From NCBI GenBank assembly GCA_030765245.1, contig JAVCCX010000363.1, positions 1 to 14,508 of the forward strand: DNA of 14,508 nucleotides. The letters are read 5' to 3'. The translations under genes and the position numbers were made by a program. Position 1 is the first letter of the stretch. Each line of letters begins with the position of its first letter. Below are positions 6,288 to 14,508 of the stretch, one piece after another. Under the pieces are notes generated by a model. It worked only from the letters and a program-made list of their open reading frames with translations. It searched no databases and was not told the origin of the DNA. This DNA comes from Candidatus Zophobacter franzmannii. GTDB lineage: Bacteria; Cloacimonadota; Cloacimonadia; Cloacimonadales; JAFGVF01.

Positions 6288-8420
6288 ATGGGAGAAATTA
6301 AAATGCAAAAAGCCGTGAAAGCATCTGATTTAAATCTTTTAGATGACTTTGGTAATCCTGAGTATCAGGAGTGGGTTGAGGGTGTAAACAAGCTTTTAAA
6401 GGGCAAACCTTTCGATAAAGCTATGTTAACAAATACCTATGAGGGTATTACTCTGAAACCAATCTATACTCAAGATGATGTTAAAGACCTTACTACTAAA
6501 AATCAACTACCCGGGAATGATGACTATGTTCGTCATAACAACCCAAATGGATTTGTAGGTACCTCTTGGGAGATTGCCCAAGAACAAACAGCTTATAGTC
6601 CTGTTAAAGTTAATAGAATGCTTCTCAAAGAGCTCAAACTTGGTGTTACTAAGGTTAGAGTTCGTCTAGACCGTCAGTCAAAAATTGGTAAGAACCCAAA
6701 TAAATTAGCCCATAATTACTATTATAGAGGCACATCTGTAGCTAATAAAGTTGATATGGATTCACTTATGAAGGATATCAACCTTAGTGCTGTAGCTGTG
6801 GATCTTGATTCCGGTATTATGGCACCTGCATATTTAGCCTTGTTGAATTCTCAGTTAAATGATGATTCAGTGAAGTTAACAGGTAATGTTGCTTTTGATC
6901 CAATGCTTGAACTAGAAGAGCCCGCTAAACTAGCATACTCTCTTCCTCATTTATATGACTTAATGAGAGGAATGATTAAGTGGAACACAAAGCATAATCC
7001 TGAGATGAGAGTTATTTCAATAAATACAAAAGTATATAGTAATAGCGGTGCAAGTTCTATTCAAGAACTTGGATATGCTTTTGCAAAAGCTGTTGAATAT
7101 ATAAGAGAGATGCTTGCTCGTGAGCTGAATATCGACGATATCCTCAAGAGTATTCAATTCAATCTCTTTATTGGATCTGACTTCTTTATGGAAGTTGCAA
7201 AGTTCAGAGCAGCTCGCTATGTATGGAGCAATATTGCTAGAGCTTTCGGTGCATCTGAAGACAATAGAAGAATGTACATTCACGCATCATCAAGTGAATA
7301 TAACAAAACTATGTATGACCCGTTTGTAAATATACTCAGAACTGCAACTGAAGGTTTTTCAGCAATACTTGGCAGTGTGGATAGTTTACATCTTGGATTC
7401 TTTGATGAACTTCATAGAAGACCTGATGAATTCTCTCGTCGTATCGCTCGTAATCAGCAGATCATACTTAATGAAGAAGCTAATCTTGGAAGACTTATTG
7501 ATCCTGCAGGTGGTTCATGGTATGTTGAAAAACTTACTAGTGAGATTGCTGACAATGTTTGGGAGCTTTTCCAGGAAGTAGAGAGTAAAGGTGGAATGAC
7601 TACCTGCCTCAAGTCCGGACTTGTTCAAGCTGAGATTGAGAAAGTAGCTGCAAAGCGTCGCAAGAATCTCAATACTCGTAAAGATGTGATTATTGGTACT
7701 AATATGTTCGCAAACCTTACTGAAGAGCCACTAGAGAATCGTGACAACGATATTCGTCGTCAGGTTCAGGCTCGCATCCTTGAAATTGAAGATATTAAAT
7801 CAGAAAGAGCTGAAGGTCTGCTTGAAACAATTAAATCAAGTGTACTTGACCCTAAATGCTCTTGTACTATAGATAAACTTACTGAGCTGTGGAATATGGG
7901 AGCAACAATCACTGAGATTTCCAAACTCCTCTTCCCTACCGAAGATGTAATGGAAATACCTGCTTTTAATAAACATCGTGCTGTTGAGCATTTTGAAAAG
8001 CTCCGTAGTGAAGTTGAGAAGATGGAAACTCGTCCTGAAGTCTTCTTTGCGAATATGGGACCGATACCTCAGCATAAACCAAGAGCTGACTTCTCGCGTG
8101 GATTCTTTGAAGTAGGTGGATTTGATATTCACTTTACCGATGGTTTTGAGTGCCAGAACTGCGTAGTAAAGGCTTACAAAGAGAAGCTTTCTTCGGTTGT
8201 TGTAATCTGCTCAACAGATGATACATACCCTGAATTAGTTCCTGCTATTACTGCTAAAGTAAGGGAACTCAATCCAAATGTTATCGTAGTTGTTGCTGGA
8301 TATCCTAAAGAACATATTGAGAGCTTCAAAAAAGCCGGAGTAGATGAATTTATTCACATCAAGGCTAATACATATGAAATATTAAAAAGTATTGTCGAGA
8401 AAGTTGGAGGTGCAGAATGA
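6288..8420 (+). CDS. mutA: Methylmalonyl-CoA mutase small subunit
   Basis: This is the noncatalytic partner of the heterodimeric adenosylcobalamin mutase that interconverts succinyl-CoA and (R)-methylmalonyl-CoA. About 710 residues show the usual order: an N-terminal arm, a TIM-barrel-like domain with [18 protein letters not shown] and [10 protein letters not shown], and a degenerate B12-binding-like C-terminal domain ([17 protein letters not shown] onward). As expected for the small subunit, that domain lacks the D-x-H-x-x-G cobalt-ligand motif found in the next gene. The start is uncertain: the frame opens with a TTG at 6252, which lies at the predicted transcription start and has no ribosome site. 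ATG 6288 has GGAG (6275-6278) nine bases upstream; ATG 6303 has GGGAG eight bases upstream; both are plausible. The stop overlaps the mutB start by four bases (ATGA), implying coupled, roughly equal synthesis. Confidence 0.93.
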   Translation: MGEIKMQKAVKASDLNLLDDFGNPEYQEWVEGVNKLLKGKPFDKAMLTNTYEGITLKPIYTQDDVKDLTTKNQLPGNDDYVRHNNPNGFVGTSWEIAQEQTAYSPVKVNRMLLKELKLGVTKVRVRLDRQSKIGKNPNKLAHNYYYRGTSVANKVDMDSLMKDINLSAVAVDLDSGIMAPAYLALLNSQLNDDSVKLTGNVAFDPMLELEEPAKLAYSLPHLYDLMRGMIKWNTKHNPEMRVISINTKVYSNSGASSIQELGYAFAKAVEYIREMLARELNIDDILKSIQFNLFIGSDFFMEVAKFRAARYVWSNIARAFGASEDNRRMYIHASSSEYNKTMYDPFVNILRTATEGFSAILGSVDSLHLGFFDELHRRPDEFSRRIARNQQIILNEEANLGRLIDPAGGSWYVEKLTSEIADNVWELFQEVESKGGMTTCLKSGLVQAEIEKVAAKRRKNLNTRKDVIIGTNMFANLTEEPLENRDNDIRRQVQARILEIEDIKSERAEGLLETIKSSVLDPKCSCTIDKLTELWNMGATITEISKLLFPTEDVMEIPAFNKHRAVEHFEKLRSEVEKMETRPEVFFANMGPIPQHKPRADFSRGFFEVGGFDIHFTDGFECQNCVVKAYKEKLSSVVVICSTDDTYPELVPAITAKVRELNPNVIVVVAGYPKEHIESFKKAGVDEFIHIKANTYEILKSIVEKVGGAE

Positions 8421-10594
8421 GCAATCCTGATTTCACTAAAATAAACTTAGCAACAGATGAACACAAAGCAAAATATATCCAGTGGGTAGCTCAAGTTGAA
8501 AAGCAAACCGGTAAAAGTATCCAGGACCTTGTTTGGGATACTAATGAAAAGATAAAAGTTAAACCTCTATATACTGAAGAAGATTTAATGGATATGGAAC
8601 ATCTTGGCTTCATGTCGGGTATTCCACCCTATCTTAGAGGACCTTACGGTTCTATGTATGTAACTCGTCCCTGGACTATTCGCCAGTATGCAGGATTTTC
8701 AACAGCGGAGGAAAGTAATGCTTTCTATCGCAGAAATCTTGCAATGGGCCAAAAGGGCTTATCAGTAGCCTTTGACCTTGCAACTCATCGTGGATATGAT
8801 TCAGATCATCCTCGTGTAGTTGGTGATGTTGGTAAAGCCGGTGTAGCTATTGATTCAATCCTTGATATGAAGATTCTTTTTGATAAGATTCCACTTGATA
8901 AGATGTCAGTTTCAATGACAATGAATGGTGCAGTTCTTCCTATCCTTGCCTTCTACATAGTAGCTGCTGAGGAACAGGGTGTTAAATGGGATCAGCTTTC
9001 CGGTACAATCCAGAATGATATTCTTAAAGAGTATATGGTTCGCAATACCTATATCTATCCACCGGAAGAGTCAATGCGGATAATCGCAGATATCTTCAAG
9101 TTTGCGTCTAAGCACATGCCAAAATTCAATAGCATTAGTATCTCAGGATACCACATGCAAGAAGCCGGTGCTACTGCCGACCTTGAAATGGCTTATACAA
9201 TAGCAGATGGACTTCAGTATGTTAAGGCCGGTATCGCTGCCGGGATCGATATTGATAAGTTTGCTCCAAGACTATCTTTCTTCTGGGGTGAGGGTATGAA
9301 TTACTTCATGGAAGTAGCCAAACTTAGAGCTGCCAGAATCCTCTGGGCAAAGTTAATCAAACAGTTTAATCCTAAGAATCCTAAATCAATGGCATTGAGA
9401 ACACATTCTCAGACATCAGGTTGGTCATTGACTGAACAGGATCCATATAATAATATTACAAGAACAGTTGTGGAAGCGCTTTCTGCAACAATGGGACATA
9501 CTCAATCACTGCATACTAATTCACTTGATGAAGCGATTGCACTCCCTACCGATTTCAGTGCCAGAATCGCTCGTAACACTCAGTTATTCTTACAGAATGA
9601 GACTGGTGTTTGTAATGTGATTGACCCTTGGGGTGGATCATATTATGTTGAAGCATTAACAAATGACTTGCTTATAAAAGGCTGGAATCATATTGTTGAA
9701 GTTGAAGAACTCGGTGGCATGACCAAGGCTATCGAAACAGGACTTCCAAAGATGAAGATTGAAGAAGCTTCTGCTCGCAGACAGGCTAAGATTGACTCAG
9801 GTAGCGAGACTATCGTAGGTGTTAATAAGTATCGTCTTGAGCAGGAAGACGCGATCGAGATTCTTGAAGTGGATAATACATCAGTTCGCGAAGCACAGCT
9901 TAACCGTCTTGCAAAACTAAAAGCTGAGCGTGATAATGCTAAGGTGCTAAAAGCTCTTGATGCTATCACTGAAGCTGCCGGGGACGGAACGGGTAATCTT
10001 CTTGAACTTGCAATCTTTGCAACAAGAGAAAGAGCAACATTAGGAGAAATTTCAGACGCTATGGAAAAGAAATTCGGAAGACATCATGCAACTATCAAGC
10101 TAATCTCAAATGTTTACAAGTCAGAATACACCAATGTCGGCGAAGTTGACGCAATTCGTAAGATGACAGATGATTTTGAAGAGAAAGAAGGTCGTCGTCC
10201 TCGTATTATGATTGCTAAGATGGGACAGGATGGACATGACCGTGGTGCTAAGGTTGTTGCTACAGCCTACGCTGATCTGGGATTTGATGTTGATATGGGA
10301 CCTCTTTTCCAGACTCCTGAAGAGACAGCAAGACAGGCTGTAGAGAATGATGTTCATGTTGTCGGTATGAGCTCACTTGCTGCCGGTCATAAAACACTTC
10401 TTCCTCAGTTGATGGCTGAATTGAAGAGACTCGGGCGCGAAGATATCATGGTTATCTGTGGTGGCGTTATCCCTGCTCAAGATTATGATTATCTTTATGA
10501 ACTCGGAGCAGCTGCTATCTTTGGACCGGGAACGGTTCTCCCCCATGCTGCAAAAGTCATTATGGAAAAACTTAACGAAAGACTTGAAATCTAA
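8417..10594 (+). CDS. mutB: Methylmalonyl-CoA mutase large (catalytic) subunit
   Basis: The 725-residue catalytic subunit carries out the radical carbon-skeleton rearrangement of (R)-methylmalonyl-CoA and succinyl-CoA. The N-terminal TIM barrel has the substrate-binding hallmarks [33 protein letters not shown] and the active-site [11 protein letters not shown] region, with [10 protein letters not shown] near the barrel end. The C-terminal cobalamin domain has the base-off/His-on signature [10 protein letters not shown]: Asp605-x-His607-x-x-Gly610, where His607 is the lower cobalt ligand, followed by later GG-rich loops (VICGGVIP). Length is normal for the family and no key motif is missing. 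It overlaps mutA by four bases; GGAGG in the mutA 3' end (AAAGTTGGAGGTGCAG) sits about six bases before the ATG. The reactivating GTPase MeaB and the epimerase, often nearby, are absent from this window. Confidence 0.97.
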   Translation: MSNPDFTKINLATDEHKAKYIQWVAQVEKQTGKSIQDLVWDTNEKIKVKPLYTEEDLMDMEHLGFMSGIPPYLRGPYGSMYVTRPWTIRQYAGFSTAEESNAFYRRNLAMGQKGLSVAFDLATHRGYDSDHPRVVGDVGKAGVAIDSILDMKILFDKIPLDKMSVSMTMNGAVLPILAFYIVAAEEQGVKWDQLSGTIQNDILKEYMVRNTYIYPPEESMRIIADIFKFASKHMPKFNSISISGYHMQEAGATADLEMAYTIADGLQYVKAGIAAGIDIDKFAPRLSFFWGEGMNYFMEVAKLRAARILWAKLIKQFNPKNPKSMALRTHSQTSGWSLTEQDPYNNITRTVVEALSATMGHTQSLHTNSLDEAIALPTDFSARIARNTQLFLQNETGVCNVIDPWGGSYYVEALTNDLLIKGWNHIVEVEELGGMTKAIETGLPKMKIEEASARRQAKIDSGSETIVGVNKYRLEQEDAIEILEVDNTSVREAQLNRLAKLKAERDNAKVLKALDAITEAAGDGTGNLLELAIFATRERATLGEISDAMEKKFGRHHATIKLISNVYKSEYTNVGEVDAIRKMTDDFEEKEGRRPRIMIAKMGQDGHDRGAKVVATAYADLGFDVDMGPLFQTPEETARQAVENDVHVVGMSSLAAGHKTLLPQLMAELKRLGREDIMVICGGVIPAQDYDYLYELGAAAIFGPGTVLPHAAKVIMEKLNERLEI

Positions 10595-10615
10595 TAGACT
10601 TTCATAATATATATT

Positions 10616-10645
10616 AGGACACTCAGAAATGAGTGTCCTTTTTTT
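10616..10645 (+). terminator. Intrinsic terminator of mutAB
   Basis: AGGACACTCA (10616-10625), loop GAAA, TGAGTGTCCT (10630-10639): a perfect ten-pair stem capped by a GNRA-type tetraloop, followed by seven T (10639-10645). Confidence 0.93.
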
Positions 10646-10823
10646 ATTGCATTGGGAAATGATGCTTTAGCTTCATCTCTTTATAATTAGTCAAAATTCC
10701 GTGTCGTCTCCATCAATAGATCACCAAATGTCTCAACATTGTTTGGGTAATGATTGGTTATTGGATTGGGTAAAGAAAGGTTTAAAAGGAAGTTAAAGAT
10801 ACAACGAGCACTTAGAAACTGTT

Positions 10824-11762
10824 TTAATTCCTAATCTTAAGTTGTATCCCATTCTGAGGGACTTGACCAAGAGAGTATCCTTTGGAGAAGATAACTCCTA
10901 ATCGCTCGTAATTCATGATTGACTCATCGATTTCTTTGAATTGGAAGAATAGATTCTTGGATACTTTTGCAGGCACTTCAATTTTAACATAATCGAGAAC
11001 AACTTTCTGATTACTTGATTGAGGAAGATAGTATAAGATATAATAACCATTGATAGGTTGGTTTAGGGAATTGTATACTTTAATGTTTGCATTTCCGAAT
11101 TCATCATTACCTGCTAGATCTTGAATAAAGCTCTCTTTCACATCAGGGATCTGCAAATAAATTTGTTCCGTAAGATATAAGGTAGTATCATCTATCCACT
11201 GTCCTGAATATGCAACAGCACTGCGGAAGCTACCCCAGTACGCTAAAGAACGCTTTCTAAACTTTTTAAGAGCCGGGTCATTGACTTTATAGGAAGATGC
11301 TCTGTATAATTGCCCATTGCGTTCTGTAACCAAAACCCAATGACCATTTCCCTTACCTACTTTCGCAACAACCTTATTCCCCATTGCCAAATGTTTAGCT
11401 AGGAAGCGCCAGTCATTCCTTCTCCAGGTTCTACCCTCAAACTCGACACCTTTTAAGAGTCCATCAAACTTTGGAGGTACTTCCAGTATCATGTCTGCAC
11501 TGATGAAACCGTGATTTCTTCTCAACCAACGATTGGCAACTGCAGGAGTAACTTCCCCATTCATAGCTTCAGCATTCAAGAGCATTGAGATGCAAGACAA
11601 AACACAACCACTTTTGGCTATACTTATGGATTTGGAGTATCCTAAGCGAATATCCTTCCAAGCTTTGTCTGATTGTGAAAACCAGTTGAAGCTTTGGCCA
11701 AACAATGGTATCTTTATAAAGAGGATTATTATTATCCCCAAAATTCTTATGTTTTTACTCAT
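10824..11762 (-). CDS. Exported C39-family-like cysteine peptidase, uncharacterised
   Basis: The 312-residue product begins with a signal peptide (basic SKNIR, hydrophobic core to about residue 20, likely cut after LFGQ at 22-23). Residues about 26-180 resemble papain-fold C39-like peptidases: a W..QSD.AW opening, then KSGCVLSCISMLLN with candidate nucleophile Cys53, GNGHWVLVTE with His141, and VNDPA with Asp162. The order Cys-His-Asp and the NDP motif fit the family's triad. Residues about 200-312 look like a separate beta-rich domain of unknown role. It probably acts in the periplasm or outside the cell, cutting peptides or bacteriocin-like leaders, but no ABC transporter or substrate gene is near, so the target is unknown. 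No clear ribosome binding site precedes the ATG at 11762, so the start is moderately sure; the signal peptide supports it. It is divergent from the next gene across 89 bases. Confidence 0.78.
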   Translation of the reverse strand: MSKNIRILGIIIILFIKIPLFGQSFNWFSQSDKAWKDIRLGYSKSISIAKSGCVLSCISMLLNAEAMNGEVTPAVANRWLRRNHGFISADMILEVPPKFDGLLKGVEFEGRTWRRNDWRFLAKHLAMGNKVVAKVGKGNGHWVLVTERNGQLYRASSYKVNDPALKKFRKRSLAYWGSFRSAVAYSGQWIDDTTLYLTEQIYLQIPDVKESFIQDLAGNDEFGNANIKVYNSLNQPINGYYILYYLPQSSNQKVVLDYVKIEVPAKVSKNLFFQFKEIDESIMNYERLGVIFSKGYSLGQVPQNGIQLKIRN

Positions 11763-11851
11763 AACAAAAACAAGAAATAGCCATTAGCATATTAGTCAAC
11801 GTTTTATATGTAACGGGATTTAATTGGCTGAAATGAGGAAAAGGGTACAAC

Positions 11852-12454
11852 ATGTTTAAGAAAGTGGTTTTAATATGCTTATTAGTTTACAGTGTACTAT
11901 ATGCAATTGATAGCAATGGAGTCTTTACAGTAGATGATTTCGGTACTAACAGTAGAGCTGCTATGTTGTTTAGCCAGCGGACTTCGGATCCCGTTAGCCT
12001 TGGACTAGGGTCAACTGATGTTATGAACTCGAAGTATGCAAGTTCTATGTTTGCGAATCCTGCAAATATGGCTTACGCTTCGCACCTTAAATTTAACGAA
12101 ACTCTCGACAATAATAAAATGAATGCTGATAGTGATGATGGTTTTGGACTTAGGTTCGGAATAGAGTTTCCTAGTTATTATCCAACCAGATTTGGTTTCA
12201 GATATGGAAAAGAAAGATTCTATGATAATGACATTATAACTAATGTTCCGAAAATATCAAGTGCCCCTAATTCAGTCTATGCTTTCTCATTAGGAACCTC
12301 AATCCCATTTGATATAATGTCTTCATTTGATATTAGATTTGAATATAGTTGGGTTCAATGGGAAGATTATCAAGCAGTTGGAGCCACACTGGAGAAATCA
12401 GAATCAGTTATGCCTGACTTTGTTATCTTAGTTGGTCTTAACTTAGGTATCTAA
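11852..12454 (+). CDS. Short exported protein with outer-membrane beta-strand features, unknown function
   Basis: I do not recognise a specific family. The 200-residue product has a signal peptide (MFKK, hydrophobic stretch to about 17, likely cut after LYA). The mature part contains LGLGSTDVMNSKYASSMFANPANMAYAS, which recalls the glycine-rich, NPA-containing start of PorV/FadL-like outer-membrane proteins, followed by alternating aromatic/polar strands such as FGLRFGIEF, TRFGFRYG, YAFSLGTSI and FDIRFEYSW and a final FVILVGLNLGI. Those relatives are usually 300 residues or more, so this is short: either a small barrel or a remnant that lost its middle. GAGG/AAGGG lie within 15 bases before the ATG. 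It is divergent from the peptidase gene and followed by a terminator, so it is monocistronic. Confidence 0.65.
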   Translation: MFKKVVLICLLVYSVLYAIDSNGVFTVDDFGTNSRAAMLFSQRTSDPVSLGLGSTDVMNSKYASSMFANPANMAYASHLKFNETLDNNKMNADSDDGFGLRFGIEFPSYYPTRFGFRYGKERFYDNDIITNVPKISSAPNSVYAFSLGTSIPFDIMSSFDIRFEYSWVQWEDYQAVGATLEKSESVMPDFVILVGLNLGI

Positions 12455-12474
12455 ATATAGAGTTTTGTAATATA

Positions 12475-12503
12475 ACAGGAGAGCGTTTGCTCTCCTGTTT
12501 TTT
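12475..12503 (+). terminator. Intrinsic terminator of the exported-protein gene
   Basis: ACAGGAGAGC (12475-12484), loop GTTT, GCTCTCCTGT (12489-12498), then six T (12498-12503). The stem has ten perfect pairs and lies 20 bases after the stop. Confidence 0.92.
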
Positions 12504-12519
12504 ATTGTGTGTATATATG

Positions 12520-12546
12520 AAAAAGGGAGAACAAAGTTCTCCCTTT
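12520..12546 (-). terminator. Intrinsic terminator of the 2-oxoacid oxidoreductase operon
   Basis: GTTCTCCCTTT and AAAGGGAGAAC (12522-12546 overall) form a perfect eleven-pair stem with a three-base loop. On the minus strand it ends in five T. It lies 20 bases beyond the gamma-subunit stop, facing the terminator of the convergent gene. Confidence 0.75.
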
Positions 12547-12566
12547 AACTTTATCTAATACTAGTT

Positions 12567-13103
12567 TTACTTAGCTATTTCCATACCTTTTTGAATCGCC
12601 TTAAGGTTCATCTCTAAAAGTGCCGGATTCTTCTTCTCAAGGAAAGATGTTAAATCGTCTTTGAGAGTCTCATATTTAATAATACCGGTTTTACCAATAA
12701 TCATACCGATTGCAACCATATTCACAACCATAGTAGAACCAATCTCTTTGGCTATTTCAGACATGTTAGCTTCTACAATCACAACATCATCACGATCGAG
12801 GGCATTGGGACACATACCCTTGTTCACAACAATAAGACCACCCTCTTTTACGGTTGGACCAAACTTGTCCAATGAAGGCTGGTTTAGAGCCACGAGAATG
12901 TCAGGATATGAAACGATTGGGGATGCAACAGGTGCATCAGAAATAACAGCAGATACATTAGCGGTACCGCCGCGCATCTCAGGACCATAAGATGGTAACC
13001 AAGATACGTGTTTTCCCTCTTGCATCCCTGCTTTAGCCAGGAATTTACCAATTGTAAGTGACCCTTGTCCACCGAATCCAGAGCAAATTATTTCATACTT
13101 CAT
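12567..13103 (-). CDS. 2-oxoacid:ferredoxin oxidoreductase gamma subunit (VOR/KOR type)
   Basis: This 178-residue protein is the small gamma subunit (domain III) of a thiamine-diphosphate, iron-sulfur 2-oxoacid oxidoreductase. It shows the signature GFGGQG at 9-14, SYGPEMRGGTANVSAVIS at 38-55, and a later VNMVAIGMIIG segment, all typical of the catalytic-gamma family. In these enzymes the gamma domain helps bind CoA and assemble the complex. Its ATG overlaps the beta-subunit stop by one base (TAATG), so the two are translationally coupled. It is the last gene of the operon. Motifs fit 2-ketoisovalerate (VOR) or 2-oxoglutarate (KOR) enzymes; sequence alone does not settle the substrate. Confidence 0.92.
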   Translation of the reverse strand: MKYEIICSGFGGQGSLTIGKFLAKAGMQEGKHVSWLPSYGPEMRGGTANVSAVISDAPVASPIVSYPDILVALNQPSLDKFGPTVKEGGLIVVNKGMCPNALDRDDVVIVEANMSEIAKEIGSTMVVNMVAIGMIIGKTGIIKYETLKDDLTSFLEKKNPALLEMNLKAIQKGMEIAK

Positions 13104-13846
13104 TATTCCGCTCCTTTATCTCTAAACATCTGAGGTACAAAGAATGGTATCATATTCTCTTTTGCCCATGTAAGTGACTCTACAGGATCCATACCCCAGT
13201 TAGTAGGGCAAGTTGAGATAAGCTCAACAAAAGTAAATCCGCGTCTTTCTTTATTATAAGTAAGAGCTTTCTTAACTGCTTTCTTAGCTTTCACGATATC
13301 TCCAGGTGTTAACAATGAAACGCGTTCAATGAAATATGGAGAAATAAGAGTATTTAAGAGTTCACATACCTGGATAGGATGACCAATATCATTAGTGTCT
13401 CTTCCGTATGGAGATGTTGTTGTCTTCATTCCAGGAAGAGATGTTGGAGCCATCTGACCACCTGTCATTCCGTAAATAGCATTATTTACGAAGAACACAG
13501 TCATATTCTCACCACGATTAGCAGCGTGAATTATCTCAGCAGTTCCAATAGCAGCGAGGTCACCATCACCTTGATAAGTGAAAACCTGCATCTCAGGTCT
13601 TGCTCTCAAGATACCGGTAGCTACAGCAGGAGCTCTACCATGAGCAGCCTGAGCCATATCAAAATCAAAGAATTTATATGCGAAAACAGAACAGCCAACA
13701 GGTGCTACACCGGTTGCTGTATTCTGGATTCCGAGTTCATCAATGCATTCGGCTACGAGACGATGGGCAACACCGTGCAAGCAACCGGGACAATATGTAA
13801 ACTGAAGATCAGTTAAGGATTTTGGTCTTGTTGCAATAACTTCCAT
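13103..13846 (-). CDS. 2-oxoacid:ferredoxin oxidoreductase beta subunit, TPP-binding (VOR/KOR type)
   Basis: The 247-residue beta subunit binds thiamine diphosphate and one [4Fe-4S] cluster and decarboxylates a 2-oxoacid, passing electrons to ferredoxin and the acyl group to CoA. The TPP-Mg motif is visible as GDGDLAAIG (92-100) with NNAIYG at 120-125. Candidate cluster ligands are Cys19 and Cys22 (YCPGC), Cys52 (PVGCS) and Cys212 (STCPTNW). HGRAPAVATG (68-77) is also typical. The CPGC motif is followed by L-H-G where most relatives have G-H-G. The alpha stop lies nine bases upstream and an AGGAGG site overlaps that stop region, suggesting coupling. Branched-chain 2-oxoacids, 2-oxobutyrate or 2-oxoglutarate are the likely substrates; products feed acyl-CoA metabolism such as the methylmalonyl-CoA route in this window. 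Confidence 0.94.
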   Translation of the reverse strand: MEVIATRPKSLTDLQFTYCPGCLHGVAHRLVAECIDELGIQNTATGVAPVGCSVFAYKFFDFDMAQAAHGRAPAVATGILRARPEMQVFTYQGDGDLAAIGTAEIIHAANRGENMTVFFVNNAIYGMTGGQMAPTSLPGMKTTTSPYGRDTNDIGHPIQVCELLNTLISPYFIERVSLLTPGDIVKAKKAVKKALTYNKERRGFTFVELISTCPTNWGMDPVESLTWAKENMIPFFVPQMFRDKGAE

Positions 13847-13855
13847 TACAGCCTC

Positions 13856-14508
13856 CTATAATTTCTCTAAGAGTTTTGCTTTTACTTCAGCTGGAGTAAA
13901 GACAATACCGCCGACTTTCCCGTAGAATTCCACAGGTACTTTACCATTAACGGCAATTTTAACATCTTCAAGCATCTGTCCAAGGTTCAATTCGAAGACA
14001 TGAACAAGCTTGGTTTTCGCGGTAATTCTCTTTGCAATCTGCTCATATGGGTAAGGCCATACAGTGATAGGGCGAATAAGTCCTATATTGTGACCTTCGT
14101 CGTTAAGCTCATCTATAGCTGACTTAACAACACGAGAAGCTGTTCCAAAGGCAACACAAAGAATTTCATTGTCATCATTAACTTTATATTCTTCGAAAAG
14201 AATTTCATTCTTTTCAATAAGTTTATACTTTCTATCTAACTCATAAACATGCTGTTCAAGCACATTGGGATCAATCTCAAGAGAGTTAATCTCATTGTGG
14301 TGATGTCCGGGACCATCAACATTAGGGTTGATACACCAGGAGTCATGCTGTTTACCAAGTTCTTCGATTTTTGCATCAGTTAATGGTTCTTTAAACTCAA
14401 CAGGTTCCATCATCTGTCCGAGCATACCATCAGAAAGAATCATAACAGGATTACGATACTTATCAGCTAAATCAAAGCTAAGTGATGCCATGTCAGCAAA
14501 TTCTTGAA
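13856..14508 (-). CDS. 2-oxoacid:ferredoxin oxidoreductase alpha subunit, C-terminal part (VOR/KOR type)
   Basis: The frame is open to the right edge, so the N-terminal part is outside the window; 216 residues are seen. The visible start, QEFADMASLSFDLADKYRNP, and ILSDGMLGQMMEPVEF fit the end of the pyrimidine-binding alpha domain, where family members read DGMLG(Q/H). A variable middle with GPGHHHNE follows, then the transketolase-C-like domain: VAFGTASRVVKSAIDEL, GLIRPITVWPYPYEQI, VFELNLGQMLEDV and a short tail ending FTPAEVKAKLLEKL. The internal ATG at 14491 is not the true start because homologous sequence continues upstream of it. Full-length relatives have about 350 residues. A ferredoxin-like delta subunit often precedes this gene and would lie outside the window. 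Confidence 0.92.
   Translation of the reverse strand, partial: QEFADMASLSFDLADKYRNPVMILSDGMLGQMMEPVEFKEPLTDAKIEELGKQHDSWCINPNVDGPGHHHNEINSLEIDPNVLEQHVYELDRKYKLIEKNEILFEEYKVNDDNEILCVAFGTASRVVKSAIDELNDEGHNIGLIRPITVWPYPYEQIAKRITAKTKLVHVFELNLGQMLEDVKIAVNGKVPVEFYGKVGGIVFTPAEVKAKLLEKL

Noticed and set aside
10646..10823. Gap between mutAB terminator and the peptidase gene
   Set aside because: I looked for RNA genes, repeats and small frames here and saw nothing I could support.

Overview
The window is a moderately AT-rich bacterial segment with no rRNA, tRNA, CRISPR array or recognisable insertion sequence. Its genes point to an anaerobic, Gram-negative-type bacterium: a coenzyme B12-dependent methylmalonyl-CoA mutase, biotin-dependent carboxyl transfer without a biotin carboxylase in view, a ferredoxin-linked 2-oxoacid oxidoreductase, and two short proteins with signal peptides, one resembling outer-membrane beta-strand proteins. 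Protein sequence and codon style suggest something like Cloacimonadota or another lineage near the Fibrobacteres-Chlorobi-Bacteroidetes group. That placement is inference from memory of the families, not a search result.

Layout. The left edge holds the 3' end of an S1-domain RNA-binding protein gene (+) with a strong terminator. Next is a patatin-like lipid hydrolase gene (-) that is split by a one-base frameshift; its catalytic Ser/Asp part is about 278 codons and its GGG oxyanion motif lies just upstream in another frame. Divergent from it is a three-gene + operon: a carboxyltransferase like methylmalonyl-CoA/propionyl-CoA carboxylase beta (12S type), a 62-residue protein resembling the MmdE/OadG C-terminal tail, and a 660-residue 5S-type carboxyltransferase fused to a biotin carrier domain. 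It ends at a perfect terminator. About 900 bases without a credible gene follow (roughly 5411-6213). They contain a 48-bp tandem repeat, several short perfect inverted repeats and a possible structured RNA. A sigma70-like promoter then leads into mutA-mutB (methylmalonyl-CoA mutase small and large subunits, 4-base overlap), again closed by a terminator.

The right part has a secreted C39-like cysteine peptidase gene (-) divergent from a short exported putative beta-barrel protein gene (+). The latter converges on the 3' end of a 2-oxoacid:ferredoxin oxidoreductase operon (-; alpha partial, beta, gamma), with back-to-back terminators between them.

How it works together. 2-oxoacid oxidation yields acyl-CoA and reduced ferredoxin. 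MutAB interconverts succinyl-CoA and (R)-methylmalonyl-CoA. The 12S and 5S-biotin proteins can move a carboxyl group between methylmalonyl-CoA and pyruvate, giving propionyl-CoA and oxaloacetate. This is the core of the Wood-Werkman cycle and could run toward propionate formation or propionate oxidation. The epimerase, the MeaB-type chaperone, a biotin carboxylase and a sodium-pump beta subunit are not in this window.
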